Assembly (NCBI GenBank): GCA_023427125.1
Contig: JAEZBP010000525.1
Location: 1-7,229 of the forward strand
Length of the DNA: 7,229 nt
From: Pseudomonadota bacterium
GTDB lineage: Bacteria > Myxococcota_A > Polyangia > Polyangiales > Sandaracinaceae
Reading direction: 5' to 3'
Shown here piece after piece: positions 1 through 5,060 of this stretch; the first letter of the stretch is position 1; the number at the start of each line of letters is the position of its first letter. The notes beneath the pieces were generated by a model. The model worked only from the letters and a program-made list of their open reading frames with translations, made no database searches and was not told where the DNA came from. The position numbers were made by a program, and so were the translations under genes.

Positions 1-894
1 CCGCCGGACGTCCGGCCCTACCTGATGCGCGCGCCGATCACGACGGACGTGACGCGCATCGAGGCGGCCCTCGACGCCTCCCCCTCGTGGGGGAACTTCG
101 ACGATCCCGAGGCGGCGATCGAGGGCCTCTACCAGACCATCACGGGCGAGGGGTACGGCACGCCCTCGACGCCGGGATACATCCCCGCCTCGAGCGGCTG
201 CGCGCGCGGCGGCACCGGAGGGGCCTGCTTCCGGCGCGAGGCGCTGCCGATCGTGATGCTCATCACCGACGCGCCGATGCACAACGGTCCGCCGGACGTG
301 AGCCCGATCGCGAACTACGGCTTCACGCCGCCGCCGCATGGCTACGAGGAGACGGTGAGCCTCGTGCGGGCGCTCGGGGCGCTGGTCCTCGGGCTCGGGG
401 CGAGCGATCCGTCGCGGCCCTCGCCGCACCCGCACCTGCGCGCGCTGGCGCGCGACACCGGCTCGCTCGACGGCGACGGCGAGCCGCTGACGTTCGACAT
501 CGGCGGCGGTGGCGGTGGGGTTGGCGCCGAGATCGTGGGAGCGGTGCAATTCGTCGCAAGCGAGGTCCCGCTCGAGGTGGACGCGCTCGCCGAGGACCTG
601 CCCGGCGACAGCGTCGACGCGAGCCTGGTGCTGCGTGGCATGCGCGCACGATCGGCGGATCCGCCCGGGAACGTCGAGCGAATCGAGGGGGACACGTTCT
701 TCGGCGTGATCCCCGGGACCGAGCTGACGTTCGAGGTGGTGGTCGACGCGAGCGGCCTGCCTCCGTCGAGCGAGCGCCGCGTCTTTCCAGCGCGTATCAT
801 CTTCCGCGCAGCCGGTCGGAGCCGCCTCGAGGTGACGGAGGTGGACATCGTCGTTCCGGGGGGCGACGGGGTCGGGTGCACGGAGGACTCGTGA
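1..894 (+). CDS. VWA-domain protein, 5' truncated by the window edge
   Basis: The frame is open from base 1 to the TGA at 892-894, giving 297 visible residues; the true start lies upstream of the window. It aligns along its whole visible length with the next gene's product. Shared landmarks are DDPEA/DGPEA followed by TGEG, the ITDAPMHNG/FTDAPTHNG segment (Asp at bases 268-270, the likely late MIDAS metal ligand), LARDTG, FDIG and a Cys close to the C-terminus. Two Cys about nine residues apart before the TDAP segment are also kept, suggesting a disulfide and an extracytoplasmic location. The early MIDAS loop (DxTGS in the paralogue) and any signal peptide lie off the window. A run of six Gly follows FDIG, where the paralogue has none. 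By homology it is probably a surface or periplasmic adhesion/binding protein; the ligand is unknown. Its stop overlaps the next gene's GTG by 4 bases, so the two are very likely co-translated. Confidence 0.85.
   Translation, partial: PPDVRPYLMRAPITTDVTRIEAALDASPSWGNFDDPEAAIEGLYQTITGEGYGTPSTPGYIPASSGCARGGTGGACFRREALPIVMLITDAPMHNGPPDVSPIANYGFTPPPHGYEETVSLVRALGALVLGLGASDPSRPSPHPHLRALARDTGSLDGDGEPLTFDIGGGGGGVGAEIVGAVQFVASEVPLEVDALAEDLPGDSVDASLVLRGMRARSADPPGNVERIEGDTFFGVIPGTELTFEVVVDASGLPPSSERRVFPARIIFRAAGRSRLEVTEVDIVVPGGDGVGCTEDS
882..886 (+). promoter_or_regulatory. Shine-Dalgarno deciding the GTG start of the second VWA gene
   Basis: GGAGG lies four bases before GTG 891, inside the 3' end of the upstream gene. 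It supports GTG 891 over the far-upstream ATG of the same open frame. It also fits with the lipoprotein signal peptide that begins there. Confidence 0.6.
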
Positions 895-2159
895 CACGCC
901 CCACTCTCCTCGTCCTGTTCGCGCTCGCCGTCGGATGCGGCAGCAAGAGCGGCCTCACCGTACCCAATCCCGATCCGCAGGGCGACGCGGGCTCTTTCGA
1001 CGCCGGGCTCGACGGCGGCATCGACGCGGGCAGCGACGGCGGGCCGATGCCCGACGAGTGCATCGACCTCCCCTACTTCGAGCCGCCACGCGAGCTCGCG
1101 ATCTCGTTCCGCGCGCAGATCCTGAGCGCCGACGTCTTCTTCCTCGTCGACGTGACGGGCAGCATGGGCGAGGAGATCGAGCAGATCCGCGTTCAGCTCC
1201 GCGAGCGGATCATCCCCGGCCTCGCGGCGGCGATCCCGGACGTGCGCTTCGGCGTCGGTCACTTCGCCGACTTCCCCCTGCCCGACCTGAACTACGGCGA
1301 GAGCACCGACGAGCTCTTCAGGCTCCTCACGCGCTCCACGGGCAACCTCGGTCAGGTGCAGAGCGCCGTCGATCGCCTCCCGCTGCAGGGCGGCCGCGAC
1401 GGGCCGGAGGCGCTCGTCGAGGCTCTCTTCCTCACCGCCACCGGCGAGGGCATGGGGCGCTTCGTGCAGCCCGCCTCCTGCCCGGCCGACACGGTCGGGT
1501 ATCCGTGCTTCCGCGCGCAGGGCTCGCGCATCGTGCTCGCGTTCACCGACGCGCCGACGCACAACGGCCCCGGCGGCCACGACACCTACGCGGGCGTACG
1601 CCCCGAGCCGCACTCGTACGAGCAGACGGCGAACGCGCTCCGGATGATCGGTGCCAAGGTGCTGGGCCTCTACTCCGGCGGCCCGGGCGGGCAGGGCATG
1701 AACGACCTCGAGGCGCTCGCGCGCGACACCGGCGCGATCCGCGAGGACGGCACGCCGGTCGTGTTCGACATCGGCCGCGACGGCCGCCTGCTGAGCGAGT
1801 CGGTGGTCGAGGCCGTGCGCACGCTCGTCGAGGAGGTGCCCTTCGACGTCGACGTGCTCATCGAGGACGTCGGCGGCGATGCCTTCGACGCGACGGCCTT
1901 CGTCGAGGGCGTGATCGCCGATCGCGCCGAGCCGCCGAGCGGCGCGGTGAACCTCGGCGACCGCTTCGCCGACGTCCGCCCGGGCACGCGCGTCTTCTTC
2001 CGCATCCTGCTGCTCAACGAGCTGATCCCGCAGACCGACGAGCCGCAGAGCTTCCTGATGCGTGTCGTCCTGCGCGGCGACGGAGTCACGCGGCTCCAAG
2101 AGACGCTGCTGCAGGTCGTGGTCCCCGCCATCGGCGGCGGCGGCTGCGAGGCGCTGTAG
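891..2159 (+). CDS. VWA-domain lipoprotein (paralogue of the preceding gene)
   Basis: This is a 422-residue protein starting at GTG 891, which overlaps the previous stop as GTGA and has GGAGG at 882-886. That start gives a textbook short lipoprotein signal: TRP, a hydrophobic stretch (LLVLFALAV), then the lipobox Cys at residue 16. The -3 residue is Ala rather than the usual Leu. Residues 28-55 form an Asp/Gly/Ala-rich linker, as is common in myxobacterial lipoproteins. The VWA domain follows, with MIDAS loop DVTGS at 87-91 (Thr replacing the first Ser of DxSxS), GGRDGPEA at 167-174 and FTDAP with Asp220. C197/C206 are conserved with the upstream paralogue, and C419 is near the C-terminus. 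A beta-rich domain (about 315-412) follows the VWA fold. Gly at +2 gives no inner-membrane retention signal, so outer-membrane anchoring is likely. The role is probably metal-dependent protein binding; the partner is unknown. The frame remains open upstream to base 87, but that part is shadow sequence. Confidence 0.88.
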   Translation: MTRPTLLVLFALAVGCGSKSGLTVPNPDPQGDAGSFDAGLDGGIDAGSDGGPMPDECIDLPYFEPPRELAISFRAQILSADVFFLVDVTGSMGEEIEQIRVQLRERIIPGLAAAIPDVRFGVGHFADFPLPDLNYGESTDELFRLLTRSTGNLGQVQSAVDRLPLQGGRDGPEALVEALFLTATGEGMGRFVQPASCPADTVGYPCFRAQGSRIVLAFTDAPTHNGPGGHDTYAGVRPEPHSYEQTANALRMIGAKVLGLYSGGPGGQGMNDLEALARDTGAIREDGTPVVFDIGRDGRLLSESVVEAVRTLVEEVPFDVDVLIEDVGGDAFDATAFVEGVIADRAEPPSGAVNLGDRFADVRPGTRVFFRILLLNELIPQTDEPQSFLMRVVLRGDGVTRLQETLLQVVVPAIGGGGCEAL

Positions 2160-2177
2160 CCCGCGTAGCTTTCGCGT

Positions 2178-2203
2178 CCCCACGGCCTTGACGCCGTGCG
2201 GGG
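2178..2203. terminator. Hairpin after the VWA pair, possible terminator
   Basis: CACGGC (2181-2186) and GCCGTG (2193-2198) are perfect complements around the six-base loop CTTGAC. The stem can extend by three G-C pairs (CCC 2178-2180 with GGG 2200-2202) past one bulged C. It begins 18 bases after the VWA lipoprotein stop, where a terminator would be expected, but there is no T tract. It could equally be an operator upstream of the membrane-protein operon. Confidence 0.35.
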
Positions 2204-2241
2204 CTGCGCCCATCTTCACCTCCGAACCGAACACGTTCAAC

Positions 2242-2248
2242 AAGGAGG
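2242..2248 (+). promoter_or_regulatory. Strong Shine-Dalgarno for the membrane-protein gene
   Basis: AAGGAGG sits five bases before ATG 2254, a near-perfect anti-16S match. It fixes the start of this gene, although the frame stays open far upstream into the VWA gene. Confidence 0.85.
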
Positions 2249-2253
2249 CGGAA

Positions 2254-2685
2254 ATGGACTCGGTCGACCATCTCTCGATCGTCTACACGCTCTACGCGAT
2301 CATCAGCGTGGGGCTCACCATCTGGCTCGCGAAGACCCTCGGAAAGAGCGGTCGGGCGTTCCTCGAGGACGTCTTCGCGGACAACCCGGCCCTCGCCGAC
2401 GCGGTAAATCGGCTGCTCGTGGTGGGCTTCTACCTCGTGAACTTCGGCTACGCCTGCCTGCTCCTGACCGGTGGGTACGCTCCGGATCTCCGCAGCGCGA
2501 TCGAGACGCTCGCGCAGAAGCTCGGCTGGCTGCTCCTCTCGCTGGCCTTCATGCACTTCATGAACATGTTCGTTTTCCACCGCATCCGCCGCCGTGCGCG
2601 CCGTGCCGCGGAGGCGCCGCCGCTCTACCCCCACGGCTGCGTCGCGCCGCCGCAGATGGTCTCGCACGCGCCGGTGCACGGGTGA
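2254..2685 (+). CDS. Small integral membrane protein, first gene of a DCC/TetR operon
   Basis: This 143-residue protein starts at ATG 2254 behind a strong Shine-Dalgarno site. Three hydrophobic helices are visible, at about 7-26, 52-72 and 88-109. Between the first two is a conserved-looking segment, GKSGRAFLEDVF. The third helix is rich in Met, His and Phe (AFMHFMNMFVFHR). A basic stretch after it (RIRRRARR, 110-117) suggests a cytoplasmic C-terminus, leaving the N-terminus outside if all three helices span. The last ~25 residues are Pro/Ala-rich with one Cys. I recall similar small membrane proteins next to DCC-family genes in other high-GC bacteria, but I cannot give it a family name. The next gene starts four bases after its stop, so they should be one transcript and perhaps one functional unit. 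The His/Met residues of helix 3 could bind metal or heme, but that is speculation. Confidence 0.85.
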   Translation: MDSVDHLSIVYTLYAIISVGLTIWLAKTLGKSGRAFLEDVFADNPALADAVNRLLVVGFYLVNFGYACLLLTGGYAPDLRSAIETLAQKLGWLLLSLAFMHFMNMFVFHRIRRRARRAAEAPPLYPHGCVAPPQMVSHAPVHG

Positions 2686-2689
2686 TCCG

Positions 2690-3088
2690 ATGCTGCTCGT
2701 CCTCTACGACTCGGCGTGCCCCTTCTGTGCGCGGTGCCGCGCCTGGCTCGAGGCGCGCGAGCAGCTCGTCCCGCTCGTCTTCCTCTGCTGCCGGTCGGCC
2801 GAGGCGCAGCGGCGCTACGGACGGATCGAGGGGCTCGGCCGCGACCTCGTGGTCGTCGACGAGCACGGCCGCTACTGGGCCGGCGCCGCCGCGTTCGTGA
2901 TCTGCTTCTGGGCGCTGGAGGCGTTTCGCTGGATCGGCAGCGCCTGCGCCTCCGAGCTGGTGTGGCCCTTCGCCCGCGCGCTCTTCGGCTGGGTGTCGGA
3001 TCAGAGAGGGATGCTCTCGAGCGCGGTCGGTGTCCCGTGCACCGGCGAGCACTGTGGGCTACCACCGGCGGCGGCCCCCTATCGCTGA
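2690..3088 (+). CDS. DCC-family (DUF393) thiol-disulfide oxidoreductase-like protein
   Basis: This is a 132-residue protein with the family signature at its N-terminus: LYDSACPFC, i.e. Asp7-x-x-Cys10-x-x-Cys13, after a first beta strand (LLVLY), as in the YuxK/DUF393 thioredoxin-like group. Length matches the family. A second region, LVVVDEHGRYWAGAAAF (about 53-69), matches the strand-Gly-helix portion of the fold. It is unusually Cys-rich: C10, C13, C16, C33, C34, C72, C86, C117 and C122, nine in all, including a C-terminal PCTGEHC. Residues 65-83 are hydrophobic and may pack on or in the membrane. The start ATG 2690 lies four bases after the upstream stop, with only a weak GGGTG ahead of it, consistent with translational coupling. 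The likely role is thiol/disulfide exchange; biochemical function is poorly established for the family, and the substrate is unknown. The membrane partner and tetR are co-directional. Confidence 0.88.
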   Translation: MLLVLYDSACPFCARCRAWLEAREQLVPLVFLCCRSAEAQRRYGRIEGLGRDLVVVDEHGRYWAGAAAFVICFWALEAFRWIGSACASELVWPFARALFGWVSDQRGMLSSAVGVPCTGEHCGLPPAAAPYR

Positions 3089-3102
3089 GGGCTCTCTCCG
3101 GA

Positions 3103-3756
3103 ATGGCGCGAGACGCAGACACCACCCGACGGCGCATCCTGAGCGTGGCCCTGGCCCTCTTCCGCGAGAAGGGCTTCGCGGGCACCACCATGCGGAAGGT
3201 CGCGGAGGAGGCCGGGCTCTCGCTCGGCGCGGCCTACCATCACTTCGAGAGCAAGCAGGCGATCGTCGCCGCCTTCTACGAGCAGCAGCATCAAGCGCAC
3301 GAGGAGGCGGCGCGTGCCGGCATGGTGCAGGCGAGCGAGCTGCGGGAGCGGGTGAGCATCGTCCTCCACACTGCGCTCGACGTGCGCGGGCTCGACCGCA
3401 AGCTCCTGCGCGAGCTCGCGCCGCTCGTCGTCGGCCCCGACGATAGCCTGAGCGCCTTCTCGTCGTCGACGGCGAAGCTGCGCGCGCACTCCATCCAACT
3501 CTACCGCGACGCGGTGGAGGTCCCGAGCGTGCCCGAGGATCTGCGTGAGCCGCTCGCGCTCGCGCTGTGGGCGCTGCAGATGGGCCTGCTCCTCTACTTC
3601 GCGAACGACGACTCACCGCGGCAGCGCAAGACCCGCGCGCTCCTCGACGGCTCGCTCGATCTCACGATGGGGATCGTGATCGCCCTCTCGCTCCCGCCCA
3701 TGGCGCCGCTGCGCGGGCAGCTCGGCAAGCTCCTGCGCGACGCCGGGCTGTTGTAA
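3103..3756 (+). CDS. TetR/AcrR-family transcriptional regulator
   Basis: This 217-residue protein has a typical TetR N-terminal domain. Helix 1 is TTRRRILSVALALFREKGF (7-25). The helix-turn-helix spans TTMRKVAEEAGLSLGAAYHHF (28-48), with the family-typical Y-x-H-F ahead of an ESKQAI helix (49-54). The remaining ~160 residues are the helical ligand-binding/dimerisation domain, which is not recognisable by sequence. ATG 3103 is 14 bases after the DCC gene stop. GAGGG at 3087-3091, overlapping that stop, is the probable Shine-Dalgarno site at a rather long spacing of 11. Being third in the operon, it probably represses its own transcript, though I see no convincing operator upstream of 2254 other than the 2178-2203 repeat. 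The inducer is unknown. Its stop is 8 bases from the stop of the convergent lysR remnant. Confidence 0.92.
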   Translation: MARDADTTRRRILSVALALFREKGFAGTTMRKVAEEAGLSLGAAYHHFESKQAIVAAFYEQQHQAHEEAARAGMVQASELRERVSIVLHTALDVRGLDRKLLRELAPLVVGPDDSLSAFSSSTAKLRAHSIQLYRDAVEVPSVPEDLREPLALALWALQMGLLLYFANDDSPRQRKTRALLDGSLDLTMGIVIALSLPPMAPLRGQLGKLLRDAGLL

Positions 3757-3764
3757 GCAGAGCG

Positions 3765-4034
3765 TCAGGTCGAGCGGCAGGCTCGGCGCGCCTCGTCCGC
3801 GGCGTCGAGCACGCGGCGCGCGTGCACGAGGAAGCGCTCGCCAGCGGGGAGGAGGCGCATGCCGCGAGGGGTGCGCTCGAAGAGGCGCGCGCCGAGCTCG
3901 TCCTCGAGCTTCTGGAGCTGGCGGCTCAGCGGCGGCTGCGAGATGTGGAGGCGCACGGCGGCGCGCCCGACGTGGCCTTCCTCGGCCACCGCGACGAAGT
4001 ACTCGAGCTGCGACAGGCTCATCTCGGCGACCAT
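3765..4034 (-). CDS. LysR-type regulator reduced to its HTH domain (standalone or remnant)
   Basis: The 89-residue product starts with MVAEMSLSQLEYFVAVAEEG and contains a fully canonical LysR DNA-binding domain. A helix-turn-helix is followed by HISQPPLSRQLQKLEDELG, then ARLFERTPRGMRLLPAGE and the linker helix (about 64-86). It ends at TGA (3765-3767) just past that helix. Normal family members are about 300 residues, so the whole inducer-binding domain is missing. It is not in another frame nearby, because the convergent tetR gene ends only 8 bases beyond. Start ATG 4034 has GGAG nine bases upstream; ATG 4022 (85 residues, MSLSQLEYF) matches the usual LysR N-terminus and is an alternative. 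The gene faces away from the aminopeptidase gene across a LysR-type operator. It may be a decayed regulator, or a functional DNA-binding-only protein acting without ligand. The HTH shows no damage, which favours recent truncation or retained function. Confidence 0.75.
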   Translation of the reverse strand: MVAEMSLSQLEYFVAVAEEGHVGRAAVRLHISQPPLSRQLQKLEDELGARLFERTPRGMRLLPAGERFLVHARRVLDAADEARRACRST

Positions 4035-4057
4035 CCTCGGGCGCTCCACGCCCTGCG

Positions 4058-4080
4058 TCCAATACCCAAACGGTATTGGA
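4058..4080. promoter_or_regulatory. LysR-type operator (ATAC-N7-GTAT palindrome)
   Basis: TCCAATACC (4058-4066) and GGTATTGGA (4072-4080) are perfect 9-bp inverted arms around the spacer CAAAC. Within it, ATAC (4062-4065) and GTAT (4073-4076) are exactly seven bases apart, and T4063/A4075 satisfy T-N11-A, the classical binding box of LysR-type regulators. It lies between divergent genes, 24 bases from the lysR start and 33 from the aminopeptidase start. The AT-rich palindrome stands out against GC-rich surroundings. The site is read directly; binding by this particular LysR fragment is inferred. Confidence 0.75.
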
Positions 4081-4112
4081 TTCCGCCCGCCCAACGCCAC
4101 AGCCTCGCGTCC

Positions 4113-4865
4113 ATGGGCTTCGAGCGCCTCGGACCACGGCAGATCGATCGGATGCGCGCGGCGGGACGCGTCGCCGCAGAGACCCTCGCCGCCGTCGGCG
4201 CCGCTCTTCAACCCGGGATGACGACGGGGGACATCGATCGGCTGGTGCGCGAGGACACGGCGCGGCGCGGTGCGAAGCCGAGCCAGCTCGGCTATCACGG
4301 CTTCCCGGCGGCCGTCTGCACGAGCCGCAACGACATCGTGTGCCACGGCGTCCCCCGGGAGACCGAGCGGCTCACCGCAGGTGACGTGATCGCGATCGAC
4401 GTGACCTCCGAGCTCGAGGGATGGCACGGCGACAACTGCGCAACCTTCCTCATCGGCGACGCGAGCCCCGAGGCGAGGCACGTGGTCGAGGTCGCGCGCC
4501 GCTGCCGGGACGCGGGCATCGCGACCGTGCGTGACGGCGTCCGGCTCGGGGACGTCGGGGCGGTGATCGAGGAGCTCGCGCGACGCGAGGGCTGCGGCGT
4601 GGTGCGCGAGGTGGGAGGCCATGGCATCGGCCGCGCGATGCACCTGCCTCCGCACGTGGATCACTTCGGCCCGCCAGGCCGCGGAGCGCGCCTGCGCGCC
4701 GGCATGGCGATCACGATCGAGCCCATCCTCACGCTCGGAGAGCCCGGCGTGCTCATCGAGCCCGACGGCTGGACCATGCGTACCCGAGACGGCAGCCCGT
4801 CCGCTCAGTTCGAGCACACCCTCCTCGTCACCCGCGACGGCTGCGAGATCCTGACGCGGTGTTAG
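4113..4865 (+). CDS. map: Methionine aminopeptidase, type I
   Basis: This 250-residue cytosolic metalloprotease removes the initiator Met from nascent proteins. Its length is close to E. coli MetAP (264). The metal ligands are all visible: Asp96 (AIDVT), Asp107 (HGDNC), His170 (GGHGIG), Glu203 (TIEP) and Glu234 (FEHT). The substrate/catalytic histidines are His78 (CHGVP) and His177 (MHLPP). As I recall E. coli numbering (97, 108, 171, 204, 235, 79, 178), each is offset by one. YHGFPAAVC near 61-69 matches the substrate pocket. There is no N-terminal zinc/SH3 extension. ATG 4113 is the first good start after the operator; no purine-rich Shine-Dalgarno is present in the 20 bases before it, so leaderless or weak initiation is possible. 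Location beside a lysR gene, away from ribosomal protein or secY genes, suggests an accessory copy rather than the housekeeping one. Confidence 0.95.
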   Translation: MGFERLGPRQIDRMRAAGRVAAETLAAVGAALQPGMTTGDIDRLVREDTARRGAKPSQLGYHGFPAAVCTSRNDIVCHGVPRETERLTAGDVIAIDVTSELEGWHGDNCATFLIGDASPEARHVVEVARRCRDAGIATVRDGVRLGDVGAVIEELARREGCGVVREVGGHGIGRAMHLPPHVDHFGPPGRGARLRAGMAITIEPILTLGEPGVLIEPDGWTMRTRDGSPSAQFEHTLLVTRDGCEILTRC

Positions 4866-4972
4866 CTGGCGTGCGCATTCGCGCGCGGCCGAGCTTCGCG
4901 GCCCTTCCAACCAGCCAGCGGTTCACGTCCCCGATGTCCCATGAGCGGCGACCCGCTCCGTCGGCGCTCCGA

Positions 4973-5003
4973 GAGCTCCGGTCGAGGCGGACGACCGGAG
5001 CTC
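4973..5003. repeat. Perfect 12-bp inverted repeat between map and the deiminase gene
   Basis: GAGCTCCGGTCG (4973-4984) and CGACCGGAGCTC (4992-5003) are exact reverse complements around a seven-base loop, AGGCGGA. The right arm also contains a 12-base self-palindrome, CCGGAGCTCCGG (4995-5006). It lies 107 bases after the map stop and 57 before the deiminase start. As RNA it would be a very stable stem on either strand. No T tract follows, so it may be a Rho-assisted terminator, an operator or a leader hairpin. The rest of the 195-base gap holds no gene I can support. Confidence 0.7.
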
Positions 5004-5040
5004 CGGCCCGGCGCGAGTCGGGCATGGGCGCGCTCCCCGG

Positions 5041-5048
5041 AAGGAGGG
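5041..5048 (+). promoter_or_regulatory. Shine-Dalgarno of the deiminase gene
   Basis: AAGGAGGG is followed by an in-frame TAG (5049-5051) and then GTG 5061. Spacing of 12 bases is on the long side. The in-frame stop shows that GTG 5061 is the earliest possible start, so the short N-terminus of the product is not an annotation artefact in this sequence. Confidence 0.6.
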
Positions 5049-5060
5049 TAGAACCGGACG

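Noticed and set aside
498..525. Gly-codon repeat as a possible microsatellite
   Set aside because: It is a short in-frame Gly run in the first VWA protein and is too short to call a repeat element.
87..890. Upstream extension of the second VWA protein's frame
   Set aside because: The extension is Arg-rich out-of-frame sequence of the first VWA gene. The GTG at 891 has a ribosome site and starts a lipoprotein signal peptide.
935..2191. Plus-strand open frame overlapping the lipoprotein gene
   Set aside because: Almost entirely Arg/Ala/Pro; a frame-shifted shadow of the real VWA coding sequence.
2188..2216. Sigma-70 promoter (TTGACG with a -10 about 17 bases later)
   Set aside because: The candidate -10 (CATCTT) matches only half of the consensus, so I do not list it as a promoter, though it is mentioned as a possibility with the palindrome.
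342..2243. Very long open frame on the minus strand opposite the VWA genes
   Set aside because: Its translation is Arg/Ala/Glu-rich shadow sequence with no domain. It is antisense to two clearly homologous VWA proteins and is explained by GC-biased codon use.
3567..4112. Upstream extension of the aminopeptidase frame
   Set aside because: It covers the end of tetR, the antisense of lysR and the operator. The family similarity begins at about Met 4113.
4035..4910. Extension of the LysR frame upstream across the aminopeptidase gene on the minus strand
   Set aside because: The LysR similarity starts at MSLSQLEYF. The extension is antisense to a methionine aminopeptidase with all catalytic residues.
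4828..5025. Small minus-strand open frame (65 residues) in the map-hutF gap
   Set aside because: No ribosome site was identified and there is no recognisable domain. It spans the 12-bp inverted repeat and the end of map.
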